Below, in pieces: positions 9,872 to 22,173 of a DNA stretch of 60,000 bases. Position numbers and translations under genes: made by a program. Position 1 is the first letter of the stretch. Each line of letters begins with the position of its first letter. The notes beneath the pieces are model-generated. The model was not told where the DNA came from, ran no database searches, and worked only from the letters and a program-made list of their open reading frames with translations. The DNA is from Adiantum capillus-veneris. Lineage: Eukaryota > Streptophyta > Polypodiopsida > Polypodiales > Pteridaceae. Where the stretch lies: assembly GCA_014529385.2 (NCBI GenBank), contig CM043964.1:138658529-138718528 (forward strand), in the 5' to 3' direction.

Positions 9872-11899
9872 CCTGAACCTATTTTATAGCCCCCTCCTTT
9901 TGTAGTCCCATCCCTTGTCTTGACCTTTGTAGGTAAACCTGTCTCTGAGTTTAAGAAAAATGGAGGCTCAGTTGTTAATGTATCTCGTAATGTAAAAATG
10001 GAAACTGAAAATTTTACATTCAGCAGCTTCGGGTAATGGAAATGTTTTGAAGGGTAAAGCTATGGGTTCCAGTGATTCTAGTGTTTGGGTGGTGCCTAAA
10101 AAGACGGTGAAGATTCACACTTCACTCTCTTCTTGTAGTTAAGTTCCACATGTTGATGCAAATAAGAATGCTTTGTTCAAGAAACTTCCATGTATGATAA
10201 TCACACATTGATTGACACATGGAAAAAAGTGATGCATTCCTATAAAGATGTGCTTCTTGTGGTGAGACTTCTATCCCACCTTTGAATTTTGTGAAAGCTT
10301 GTTTTGTATTGAATCAATGGATTGGCCCTTTGAGTTGTGCTCAAAGAAGACGTGCATCTGGGCACGTCCACCCGAGTTTTCTTATTCTTTTGTCAACTGT
10401 ACATATGATCTACCATGCATGATAACATTAGATGCATCCTGTATAACGTGCATGGGTTATGTAACCTTGGCAAATGGTGACTAACGTGGCACTATGTAAA
10501 TACATGTAGGGCTGATATAGCTGTTCTATAAGAGCATAATCAGCATGAGTTTGTTGGCCAATGCTCTTACTTCACGGGTTATTGGATCTGCTAGTTTTCA
10601 TGATTAATCTGGAGTTTTGATGATCGTTCGACATGAGATTCAACCATTTCTGGTGCGCAACAACCCACGTGGTCGTTGAATGATTGTGCAATGTTTGCTG
10701 AATGGTCAGATTTATGAAATTGGAGGTTTATATGCATATACATCTTCTAAGAAGAGGACTGCCCTCTGGCAAGATCTATCTTCTTATCCCTAGACTTCCA
10801 ATGTACTCCTTTGTGGTTATTTCAACAATATACTTGAGGCGTATGATAGTACCACAAGTAAATCACATATGTTGTTTGTGGAGAGACAAGCATGAGATCA
10901 TCTCCTTGCTTCTGCTCAAATGCTCAATTTATGGAGTTCTCTTTATCCTGTTGTCTCGGGTTTTAATTTTTAGAATAATGCTCATCATTCATATCGTGCA
11001 TGTCTTGATAGATGGTATGCTCTCAACATCTAGCAATACAAGGATATTGTATGTGTCGTGCGATTGGAATATAATTTGCAGTTATTGGCGGGGACCATTA
11101 GCCTCTCATATGGAAAATGTATTTTGGGAAATCACTTTGTAATGGACCTCTTCATTGCAAGCATTTGCTATAAGTTAACAATGCATATCTTTCACATGAG
11201 GCCTTTCGTGACATGATTTTTGGACTCATTCCTCCTTACTTGCTCACGTGTATTTTGATCTCTATGCTACTTGGTTTTGATTTGTCATGCGAGTGCAAAG
11301 TGATGTTCAAGATTATGGTAAGAAATATAAACATTGGACTTGATGCATTGTTAAGAATTCCAGACAGGTTTGTCGACATATGCAAGAATTTGCTAACTCG
11401 TGGCCTTTATTTTGACTGTGAATTGTCGACTCTCTATGCAGCCCAAGTATTCCTACAACTTGATGATAAAAGAAATCTTGAAAAATAGTAGATGCAGGCT
11501 CATGAGTCATAAATGGGCTTTTGTGGAAAAAGGTTGTGCCTCAAAGCAATTTTTCAACCACTTGCATCACTCAAGGGTTACGTAGGACATTAAGCGGTAA
11601 ATCTTCCTTCAGGTCCTTGGTTATCATCTAAGCAGGAACTTGCGGATGCAATGGTCTCATATTACAGCCAAGTCTTTGCTACTCCTCCTCAATCTTTGCC
11701 AACAGTGTGTCAAGCATCCCAGTTGTTGCTCTCTCATGTACATCCAATCATTTCTTCTCAAGAGGCACAATCCCTTGAGGAACCTTTTACTGACTTTGAA
11801 TTGCATTGTGTGTTGTTTTCATTGGGCCGCTAGAAATTTCTTGACTGAGATGGACTTACTTTGGAGTTATTCCTCTCTTTCTTGGAGACTCTCAAAGAG

Positions 11900-12500
11900 C
11901 CTTTTCTTTTCATAAGATGAATGCGGCATGGGAGAAACAAGATTTGATAGTGTCTTGGAAAGAGGGTTTTCTTAAACTGCTGCCTAAGCAAGTGCTTTGT
12001 GAGCAATTCTTGCATTAGAGACCTATTACTCTGATGTCTATTGTGTACAAGGATATTGACTAAGATGTTGGTGAATCAAATTTAGGATCATCTTCTTGCA
12101 AGACTTCATCAAGCGTAGTATGGTTTTATACCTCGATGTCAAATCAATGACAACTTGGCTAATGTGCTAATTGGCATGGAGTATGCAAAGTACATGTAGC
12201 AGGATGTACTTTTCATGCAAGTTGACATTGAGAAGTATTTTGACACTGTGCAGTAGGAATATATTATAGCTATGATGCGTTGCCTTGGGTTTGGTCCCAA
12301 TATATTTTATTTCTTATATGCTCATAGTTTGTCTTTGAGGATCCTTCAAGGAGAGGTGACTATTTGGTTAGATAGGTTGTCCCCTTAGTGCATTGTTATA
12401 ATTTATTGCCACTCATCCTTTGTTGGTGCACCTTGACTATTTGACTTTTGTGGGTTGTCTACATGGGTTGCAATTATCATCGGGTCGCCACTTCATCAAA
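11900..12500 (+). pseudogene. LINE reverse transcriptase core, decayed
   Basis: Fragments in two or three frames give SWKEGFLKLLPKQVL, RPITLMSIVYK and, near 12090-12300, pieces resembling the LQEFIKxxxxGFIPxRxINDNL and LQVDIEKxFDxV blocks of plant L1 RTs. At least six stops lie in this 600 bp, so the enzyme is long dead. Confidence 0.65.
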
Positions 12501-14275
12501 CAAGTATATGCTGATGAACCCTTGTTTACACCTCGCAACTGCTAGGCTGATGTTCGAATGATTATGGAAGCTTTGGAGTTGTATGGGCTTGTGATTGTCT
12601 TAGAGTTAATTTTTTCAAATCAAAGCTTCTATTGTTGAACTCATGTGATTGGGATGACTTGTTGTGGCTAAGAGATATTGTTTCTCTGAATGTGATTGTC
12701 AGACATTTGGGATATACGATTGGATGGAGTATCACTCACTCTTAAAAAGTGGATTGGGTTATGCAATGTTTGAATGTCAAATTGGATTATTGGAAGCTCT
12801 CCACATGGCCCTTACATGTTCTCTTCCAAATTATTCAAACTATCATGCTGGCATATGTTCAATTCTTTTTGCCGTTGTTGCACTAGCCTCAACACTATCT
12901 CACCTCTCTTATGGCATCCATTATGTCACACTTGTAGCACACTCATGCTCATAAAAAAGGATTACATTTGATATTGATGGAAAAATTATGTACTCCCAAG
13001 TGCTTTAGAGGTCTCAATCTATTGGACCTGCATCGGCATATTTTTGCTTGAAAAGCTATGTTGTTGTCTGCTCTTATGTAACAAACTCAGCCATGGGCTT
13101 TGATGCTTGCTGGCTTGTTAGCATGTTGTTATTTCTCTTTTGGTCATTGGCAGCCATCTCTTTGGGAGGTTGGGTTTGGCAGGATGGAAGGGCACATTCC
13201 TAGATGTCCCCTCACCTCTAGTTTGATTTTTGCTTTGTAGGAGGTTACAATGCATTTATCTTGGCATGGTCGTCAGCACCAGGAGGGGAACTCGCTTTGA
13301 CTAAAGAGTCTTCATTGGAGTTGGGTCTTCTCTCTTTCTTTGGTAAACTTCTCACCTTGCCAGGCATACTTTCTCTCTTGTTGTGGCATTTGGTTGGTTG
13401 GTGATGTGGTTGATGAGGCAGGGTACACTTTCCAGTTTCCTCTTGTGGCCCATCATTTTGGATTCATTGCCGTCAATTTTAAAGAGACATTTAGTGCATG
13501 TTGGCTGAGTTTTTTCCTATACCACCTTTGCTTGTTGTGGATCACATGGTTGATTGGTGTCTTTGGGATATTCCCTTTCAAGTCATGTATGCTAGCAAGG
13601 TTTATGCTCTTCTTCTACCCTAACCAAGGATAGCTAATCATTGTAATGCATTATGCTTGACGCATAAGCCAGCTGCATGGTGGAAAAAAGTACGTTTTGC
13701 ACTCTAGAAGAGCCACTTGCCTTTGAAGAGGCAATTGTTTCTTTGGAGATGCTTGCTTGGTGTGCTCTCAGTGGGCTCCTTGCTCAATGCACGTTTCATT
13801 TGCTCCTCTTGTTGTATTCGTTGCTTGGATGTGGAGGAGACTATCAGTCACCTCCTTTGGGATTGTTGAATTTCTCAAGGATTTCTTTGCTACATAGCAG
13901 TTGGTATGCATCACACATTCCTTTCTTTGGTTTTCCACAAACGGTTTTGGGCTTTTAGCAGATTTTCCTGATGTGGGTCAGATTTTGGGCTCTTTGGAAT
14001 CTGTGGCATCAACGCAACAGCTGCATGTTCTCTCATGTTGATATAGATCCCTTTCATTTTTTCAAGCTTTCCCTTGATAAACCTTTACGCTTTTCCTGGG
14101 AGGTTGGGGATGTCATTGCAGACATGTATCAGCTTTCCTATGAATGCTTTTAGTCCTTTTTCAATGATGAACACTTATGTGTTCATGCTATAGTATCTGA
14201 TCTTTTTTGTGGGTTTTCCTCGCCTTGAGGTTTCCCACTTGTAAATTAATCTCAAAGATTTACCAAAAAAATAAA

Positions 14276-15228
14276 AATGTGTGTGGCTCTAGCCATTTAA
14301 TACTTGAATCAATTTTTGGTGTGCCAAAAAAAGATCGATGTGAAAACGCATGTGGATACCTCCTTATTTGGAGGGTTTGACCCTTTATTTTTATTTTGAC
14401 CTTTGCTGGTGATAGACAGAATGGCTTGCTTGGCTATAGCAAAGCTCTAACTGACAAGCTGAAATTCATAAATGCATTGTTCATGCTTAAGTAAATGAGA
14501 TTCTATGAATTTCTCATTTGCATTGTAATGACCAAAAACCCTATTGCAACACATACACAAATTATAGGTCATGTGAGAAAAGGTACGGACGAGCTTAGGT
14601 GCTCATGTGCGAAAGAAGAAACTACAGAAACTTGAAACCTTGAAAGTTGGATATGGTGGTCTTAAGAAAAGAATCCAAGCATTAAGGTACCTCCAAAGCC
14701 TAAGGAGCAACTATAACTTATGAAGAGTACAACAATATCTTCATGGACCTTACTATGTTTCAAACTTAAATGATAGAGTTCTACAATGTCACATTTAAAG
14801 AGGTTGGTGGGGTGCTACATTTTGCCTTGAGTCTAAATGAGTGTGACATTCTTAAAGAGAAGAAGCTAGAGCAAGTTGCAATCACCATTAATGAATAGGG
14901 AACTTTCAAAATGTCACATCCATGATCCTTTATACTTCAGTGTTCAGTCAAAAGAAAACATATGGTGGCTTGATGTCTTTGAGGTAATGCATTTTCTTCC
15001 AATTTTTGTAATTAAATTCTACATTTCATTACACATCACACAAGTATTAAATCTTTCAGGTAAAGAAAGAAGACCATGACATTTTATTTTGGGTCTTTCA
15101 TCAAACCCCTATTCTTGATATAATTGATAGACAAATGAGTCAAGGAGAGGTGGTGGTTGCAGATGGGAGGGAAGACTTTCAAGTCCAATGGCTGCAAGTG
15201 ACCTCAAAACACTAAACTGTATATATAA
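14276..15228. other. Unassigned region
   Basis: AT-rich sequence without a convincing domain. A stretch at about 14590-14880 shows short open pieces that I do not recognise. Confidence 0.3.
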
Positions 15229-15748
15229 TTGTGGAATGGTTGCCATGCTAAGGTCTTCCTGCTTGTTATGCATGGAGTTTGCAAAGGTGATCGACCCAAA
15301 GTGGTGGAGAAAGGCTCCTACTTATCTCACAATGAAGACCCTAATTTTTGCCCAATTTTAGATATTCCACTTGTTAATGTCCACATTTTTCTAATGCATG
15401 CTCTTTGCAAAATTGTGGAGAAGTTAGTATATATCTACATTGGGTTTTCTTGGAGAATCAATAAGTCATATGGCGTTAGAGGCCCTTGAACTAGTATTGT
15501 CATATATGGGTCTAGAGGCTCTTGAACTAGTATTGTCAGATATGGGTCTCCATGGGGGCAATGTCAAAATCCATCTAGACAAAGAAATATCATACAATGA
15601 CAAGGACATGCCTTCCAAACCAGTCATTGGTGGGCTCAAGGTATGCAGGTTTTTATCTAAACCACTAGACATAACATATGAGAAGCTGACAAAGCAGGGG
15701 AGGATATATTACTCCACCTATGTTAGCAAAGTTAATTGTCTACAATGA
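15229..15748 (+). pseudogene. Unrecognised coding remnant with 12-residue internal repeat
   Basis: Two overlapping frames (15229-15489 and 15440-15748) give coherent protein-like sequence: NGCHAKVFLLVMHGVCKGDRP, then HALCKIVEKLVYIYIGFSW, then LGLHGGNVKIHL-type and SKPVIGGLKVCRFLSKP pieces. A 36-bp direct repeat (15479-15514 and 15515-15550) duplicates ALELVLSYMGLE in frame. I do not recognise the family. The frame change near 15440-15480 suggests a pseudogene. A transposon-borne gene is possible because everything around it is mobile DNA. Confidence 0.35.
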
Positions 15749-16942
15749 AAAACTACATATGACACTGAAGGACTAGGAGACAGCTACTTGTAATTCCAAG
15801 GTTGATGTGTGGTGTTCCATAGACGTGCTCGGTTTTATATGTGATAAAGATGATTGGTCACAAGACACCTCAACATTATTATGAAGCTCTCACTAACCCG
15901 ATCAACCCTTGTATTGGGCGCTTATACCAATCCTCTACCTCTTGATTATTGGTTGAGGGCTTCGGGTAGTTTTGGATTACTTGAAAGTTGGACTCATTGG
16001 GAAGTGTCTCTTTATGCTTTTTTTCCATTTAAAAGCAAATTTTGAGACACTCAATTGGGTTACCAAAGGTTTTGTATGCCTTGTCCTTAACACTACTGTC
16101 TTTGAAAACAAACCCACACCTCTCCTCTTGGAATTTTGAGGTGGTATCCAATGAAAAATCTTCCCTCACACAAAAAATACTATGAATGTCATGGAGAAAA
16201 ATGTATGACCTATTGCCAATTTAAATATCTAGCATACCAAGCAACATCAACACAGTTTGTCTCTCATTGAACCTAGATATATCTAAAGACAACTTGACTC
16301 TCATTGGATCTAGATATTTTGATGTTTTGACTGATAGCATTTTACTTCGTTCCACCTCTTTTCTTCTGTCTCAAGGTTAATAACCTCCTCAATCTTTTCT
16401 GCTTCATTGTAGTCCGTACCCTCATCCTCTTGTTCATCTGGTGGTAAATCATGTTGATAACTTCCTCATGCTTCTTCATATAAGATTACCAAATAGCCAA
16501 ATGATTCTTATACTAGCTTGCACTCCAATTAAAATTGACAACTCGATGAGGACCATATTTTCTTGGAGCTAGGCCCCCCTCCAAACGGACTTGTACTATA
16601 ATCCTGTCAAAAGAGATCTTTGATGCAATACAGGTTTGTCCTCTTGTGAAGCCTTTCTTGAATTAATAAAATGGTGTCTTCAAGATTCCATGGTATAACC
16701 TGCTTCCCGAACCATAAACACACCAGCGGGGAGAAAGGAATTGTGCAGAACAAGGAAGATGAAGGCGGAGAGAAGTATTTTTCAATCAAGAGAAGTGATA
16801 TTCCATGTACACTTGCTTATGGTCAATCTCTAAGCATAGCTTAGTAATAGATTCATAGAGATGGAGAAGAAAAAACTTTCATTGGATTGGATTTGCATCT
16901 ACAGCTAAGAGCCTAAGCATAGAGTCCATCTCTAGAGCTCCC

Positions 16943-16979
<37 letters not shown>

Positions 16980-18500
16980 CTTTGCCAATCTTAGGCACTT
17001 GAAAGTGTGTGTGACAGGATCAAGAGCCTCAAAAATGCAACGAGACCTCTCTTATATAGCTATGCAAGAGTGCAATTAGTCTTAAGTTAGAATTCTTCAC
17101 AACGAGGTGGGAACACATTCTAATGCAACAGGCTCCAACACTTGTCCCTCTTGCCTTGCATGCTAGAACTCCCACCACCACCACCACCCCTCTTGGGACT
17201 CATCTTGGAAAGTGGAGACACCACGCACACTCACACGCATTTGTTTAAGTTCACAGAAAGCAAGCATGTGCTACCTTGGACATATGGCCTAGTTGATCTT
17301 AGTAAACAAAGACTAGATTTGACTTACTAAATCAGGAAAGGGATGATCTAACCTTAGGATTTAGCTTGTCCCTTTCATTAAATAAAAACCATAAGCTTAC
17401 CTTTCAATGAATTAAGTTGAGCAGTGCAAGACCTTTGCACAAACTTTGAGGCTTGAAGCTGACCTAGAGCTATAGCCTACCTGCTAATTTAGGACCTACT
17501 AAATTAGGATAAATTTTGGCAAAATTAAAACTCACTCTTTGGGATTTGAAACTTTCACCTCTTGTGTAAAACCATAGCACAGTGCTTGGAGGGGCCTCCA
17601 AGCTGCTCCCAAAACTTGATAACTTTCCCTTGTTGGCCCCAAGCCTTGACCGGTTGGTCCATTAGCACTTAACCAATGTCACTTGTTCTCTTTTTATTTT
17701 CCCTAGACTCAAGTGACCAATTTAAGTTGGAAAATACTTTTAGAAGACTAGAAATTAGTATTCTGACATGCTCTAACAACTTTTGGGTCATCTAATGGGT
17801 GTAGCTTAACTATATGTGCTTGGATGGCTCTTTTCAAAGTTTTTTTTGCCACTCTTCCAATTCTTATGCTGCTTTGTGAAGTTTCTTTTGTGGGTCATAG
17901 AGAAGGTACCCTTTTGAGCTTTTCAAAGTGAATATTCCTCTATCTATAAGGCATAATTGGCTAGATTATTGGAGGTCCCTAACACCTTAATGGTTTTGGG
18001 GTGTAGATGGATAGGCCAAGTTATGGAAACCATGCACTTAAGCCCATGTTCAAGAATAGTGGTGGGATGGGTGGACTCCCAAGAGGGTGTTAAGCCGGAG
18101 TAACCTTAGTCCGGATATCAAGGAGGTGTGTCTTGATTTATAAGGGTGTGATTGTTTGTATCATTGTGTGAGCTCAAATTCTATTTAGACAGGTGTTGCA
18201 TGAGCATGATGTATGAGCATTCCAATATATGAAACTATATACTAGTTCTCGCGTAGTTCTCCTACATCTATGCAATGTCTTTTTGGTCTTCTATGCCTTA
18301 CCTAGAGTGTGATGTTGTTAAATTCTATCTTTGATGTCTCGACGACAAGACATAAGGTAACACTCGCAACCACAATTGACCAAATCTATGAAACCTATGG
18401 ATCAAGGTCTACGGAATTGACAATTACAAAGTGGCAACCAGCATATTTAGGCGAACAAGATCCCAAGGTCTTCCATCCCCCATCTCTCCTCTGCCACAAT
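15749..18500. other. Unassigned region with small simple repeats
   Basis: No coding domain is recognised. It holds a (GA)n tract at 16944-16975 and a short (CCA)n at 17171-17188. ORFs here are short and show no conserved motif. Confidence 0.4.
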
Positions 18501-18775
18501 AGAGAGGATGTGGCAGGAAGTCCCATATAACCCAAGATGCCACTCTGGCAAAACCAAAAGACTCGTGTTGATGACAGGATATAGAAGAGGTTTCCCAATA
18601 CATTGTACTACTAATTTTTGAAGTAAAATGGGACCTTTGTAATATTTGAGCTGCCAAAAGACCTTGTGGGAACGAGCCTCTATGGAGGAATGTATATAAT
18701 TCAACTTTTGTAACCTAAACCCAACTTTTTGGAATTAATCAAATCGATTATCATTGTACGTGGATTCTGAGAGAA

Positions 18776-18844
<69 letters not shown>

Positions 18845-19460
18845 CTCGATCTCTTTGCTACGCGCGCTACGAAAGGCCCATTGCTGAAGCAACACCACCA
18901 CTGTGTTACCAACTATAAGGGCTTCACTCCGACGCCAAAAGTGTGTGATTTTGACAACGACACAAAGAGAGCGCCTACAAGCTTTTGGGTGAGTTTTCTT
19001 GCAAACCGGGTATCCATTTGGTGACTTCTTTGCACCTATGGGTTCACGGCAAGTAGGACTACATGTTAGGACCATACGCCACGAAAAACGGTAACTTTTA
19101 TTTTGCGTCATGTCTTTATACGCGATTGTCGCAAGGGGTAGTTGGAGGTGGGTTATCCAGTCACAGTCCATAGGATATTGACCTCAAGGCAAGGAGAGTT
19201 TATCTTATGAGTTTCATGACGTTTCAAATGTGTTTGATCTAGATTCGATGAGTGTCAGCACTGTAGTTAGGATTGTCTTCACTAGTGCGATCTTTGACCC
19301 GATTTCCCTATTAGTGATTGTCTCACAAGGTCGAGAAGTAGGTTCATAACCCTGTTCTTGTTTCCATGCACCTACGGGTTAAGCTTCATCCTCGGTCGAC
19401 ATAGAGTTGTTGGTTTTGTTCTCGCTATGCTAGCGCCCGCTCGCGGCGTACCCGCCAACA
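18500..19460 (+). mobile_element. Presumed 5' LTR of large Ty3/gypsy copy 2 (left edge uncertain)
   Basis: The right edge is well placed: sequence ends CCCGCCAACA at 19460, one base before the primer site. A TATA-like TGTATATAA lies at 18691-18699 behind GAGCCTCTATGG, a pair also found in the 3' LTR start of copy 1 (2790-2815). A (GA)n tract at 18784-18841 lies downstream of the TATA. A half-site of the palindrome (TCTTTATACGCG) occurs at 19113-19124. Outside the TATA block it does not visibly match the 3' region at 31711, so this LTR may be from a different subfamily or a recombinant. Confidence 0.45.
18784..18841. repeat. (GA)n microsatellite in presumed 5' LTR
   Basis: An uninterrupted GA dinucleotide run of about 58 bp follows a slightly imperfect GA-rich lead from 18768. 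Confidence 0.97.
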
Positions 19461-19461
19461 T

Positions 19462-19479
19462 TGGCGCCACTGCTGGGGA
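19462..19479 (+). other. Primer-binding site, Asp-tRNA type
   Basis: TGGCGCCACTGCTGGGGA resembles the complement of the 3' end of plant tRNA-Asp, with about three mismatches as I recall that tRNA. It lies one base after the presumed LTR end. Asp-type sites are common in Athila/Tat-like Ty3/gypsy elements. Confidence 0.7.
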
Positions 19480-19486
19480 ATGAAGC

Positions 19487-20147
19487 CTTAGGTAGGTGAC
19501 CTTAGACTAATCCTATAGGCGATAGTTCCTCTGGTTTACCATAGTATTTGTTCTATCTTAGTTTAGTTACGACCTATAGAGAGGTTCTAGGAAGCGTGTG
19601 TCTTGCCTTGGTCACCCGTGTTGATGGTTTTAGTTTAGAAATATGTTATTTTGGGAGCTTGAGTGGTTGAGGAGGTGGTAAAGCATTGGTTAGTATGTTT
19701 GTGTTAGTTAAATGCTTATCTACTCACAATTGCAAAAGCCAGTTTTCTATGCTTAGGAGTAGCTTTAGGTAGGTGAATTGATTTTGATCTAGAGTTGTCC
19801 ATCAATGGAAATTCGCTTAGGTAGGTGACCTTAGACTAATCCTATAGGCGATAGTTCCTCTGGTTTACCATAGTATATGTTCTATCTTAGTTTAGTTACG
19901 ACCTATAGAGAGGTTCTAGGAAGCGTGTGTCTTGCCTTGGTCACCCGTGTTGATGGTTTTAGTTTAGAAATATGTTATTTTGGGAGCTTGAGTGGTTGAG
20001 GAGGTGGTAAAGCATCGGTTAGTATGTTTGTGTTAGTTAAATGCTTATCTACTCACAATTGCAAAAGCCAGTTTTCTATGCTTAGGAGTAGCTTTAGGTA
20101 GGTGAATTGATTTTGATCTAGAGTTGTCCATCAATGGAAATTCGCTT
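19487..20147 (+). repeat. 329-bp tandem duplication in the element leader
   Basis: Copy 1 is 19487-19815 and copy 2 is 19816-20144. They start at CTTAGGTAGGTGACC and differ at only about two positions (AGTATTTG against AGTATATG, CATTGG against CATCGG). The duplication starts a few bases after the PBS. Confidence 0.97.
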
Positions 20148-20307
20148 GAGTTATTGGTTGAATTGAAATTTTGAAAAGAGAGTGATTCTTGGTTGAAGCA
20201 ATGTAAAACAAGGCTCATAAAGATGTTTTGCATGGCTGAGGATCTCTGAGGATTAAAGAAGGCATCAGAAAGGACTCTGCACATCAAAATTTGAGTTCTG
20301 TAAAGTT

Positions 20308-21737
20308 AGAATTCATACGCGTATGAAGTCTCCAGAGCCAAAAAGAGACCAAATTTGGGAAAATCGATTGTACCAGAGTGTGCAAATGAGTAGTTATACC
20401 CTAGTAACACCTTGAGTTGGGAGTCTTGGCAAAGATTTGGGGACCAAACACCAAAATACGCAATGGTTGTAATATAAAAAAAATCAGAAACTTGTGTTTG
20501 GAAGCACTTTTAAGCTCTAAATTTTGTTGAGAACATATGTACATGATGCTGATAAGTAGGGGAACTTAAGGAAGAAACAGATCTGAATTCTAAGACAGAG
20601 GACTTCATACGCGTATAAATTTTTCAGGGTAGATTTGGGCAATAATTTGCATGTGGTCAGTACTAAGCCATTTAGGAGGGTTATCTAAGCCTGACTACAA
20701 GAATTCATAACATTTGGTCAGTTAACTTTACTTCTGGAGAGTATTTAGCAAATTTTAACCAAAAACAAAGAGAAGTGGGGAATTGGTGAATCATTGGCAT
20801 TAAAACTTGATTTTGAGCACATAGTCGTAGAGTACACACCAAAGAGAACCTTGGGCTGAGGTTTAAGTTCATTCTGATCAAAAATACTTTATACGCGTAT
20901 AAAGACTAGCAACCTAGAATAGAGCCAAATTGTACAAAGGTAGATGCTCAAAGTTTCCTAAAGCCTTGGGGAAGCCCTTGATTCATATTTCATTGCATTT
21001 GGATCAAAAGAAAGCTTAAAAAGAACAAGAAACAATGCAAACACTCTACATACCCCTGTTTTGGTCACAACTTGAACAAACTTGATTCCTAACTCAAGTT
21101 AGAGAATATCTATGAAGTCCCTGAGTGCTAGACTACCTCTGGAGCAAGTTTCATGTCAATTGGCCCTAAAAGACTTTATACGTGTATGAAGTGTTTCTTT
21201 TGCTATTAACCAATAATTGAACTTAAGACCACACAGGGGGTGTCAACACTCAACAAGAAGCACTGATCTGCAAAAATCTAGTCAATATGGTCAGAAAGAC
21301 TTTATATGTGTATAAAGACTTTCTGACCCTAATGACTTCAAAGTTGAACTGGGACATATCATTGCATTCTAAGAGACCTTAGATGCCACTAGCCAAGATT
21401 ACACTCAAGTTGGAAAGAATCTAAGTGTGCAAGTGCAAAGAAATAGAAACAAGATCCCAAATCAATCTGCATCACATTGTAACTCACACTAAAGTGGTTC
21501 AATTGTTATTTTGAAAATTTCAGTGAGTTGCATGAGTGGTAGAGAACCTCTGGTGAAGAAGGATTGTCATGCGTATAAAGATTATTAATAAGAAATGGTA
21601 ATCCTTCTTTACCAGAGGTTCTCTACCACTCATGCAACTCACTGAAATTTTCAAAATAAGATTTGAACCTAATTAGTGTGAGTTACAATGTGATGCAGAT
21701 TTATTTGGGATCTTGTCTTTATAGGCGTATAAAGACT
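20308..21737. repeat. Palindrome array B in the leader of copy 2
   Basis: Dyad sites start at 20308, 20600, 20884, 21171, 21297 and 21714, with a partial site near 21565. The first spacings are 292, 284 and 287, the same period as arrays A and C, before the pattern is disturbed by an extra site and an inverted repeat. The unit sequence is not alignable base for base with arrays A or C, but phrases such as AAGTTTCATGTCAATTGG recur. Confidence 0.85.
21450..21715. repeat. Long inverted repeat, about 116-bp arms
   Basis: The left arm 21450-21565 and right arm 21600-21715 are reverse complements with modest mismatches and a small indel. Matching outer ends are CAAGATCCCAAAT and ATTTGGGATCTTG. Inner parts match over AGAGAACCTCTGG and CCAGAGGTTCTCT. 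The 34-nt loop contains half of a dyad site (ATGCGTATAAAG). Confidence 0.93.
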
Positions 21738-22173
21738 GACAGCCAGTTTTTAGAGCAGACAGTATAGCTGGATCCTGCCAAGTAATCCACTTAGCTCTGA
21801 CACCACCTTTTGCTAGTCCATTCTGTGATAATAACATATAAAGGGGATCAACCCTTCCAACGGAAAATTTGGATGGGAAAAACTTGCATGTTATTCCTAA
21901 TCAATATTGAATGTTACTAATAGAGAACCATCATTGACAAGGAATTACAGATTCTATAGTTCTGTACAGATAGCCAGCAAAACGAAGTCCAGCAAGTCCA
22001 GACCAATCTAAAGTGCAAGAAATCAACCAATTGAAGAGCTAAAATAGTCAGAGTAAGACACGATAGAGGGTAAAAGTTTTGGATTTGTAGTGGTGTATTA
22101 ACGGATTGATGTATTTGAGATCAGGAAGAAACCTTCAAACAGACAAAAACCACCAGGAGATCAGGTCAGCATA

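Larger units (their letters stand above)
9170..14275 (+). mobile_element. Non-LTR (LINE/L1-like) retrotransposon relic
   Basis: The ORF1 zone has a CCHC knuckle at 9830-9871 (CFRCGKFRPMQFEC, with the His position replaced by Pro). A decayed nuclease zone follows at about 10700-11500. The RT zone begins near 11920 (WEKQDLIVSWKEGFLKLLPK, then RPITLMSIVYK at about 12020-12055), matching the LPK...WRPI[ST]LMSVVYK signature of plant L1 RTs. Further RT and C-terminal zones run to a TAG near 14151. Stops and frameshifts are dense throughout. The element ends in a short A-rich stretch (CCAAAAAAATAAAAA) near 14262-14276. No flanking target duplication could be assigned. Confidence 0.75.

Noticed and set aside
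18701-19171. Minus-strand ORF of 156 codons through the GA tract
   Set aside because: It contains a long Ser-Leu repeat from (CT)n and lies inside the presumed LTR; no domain.
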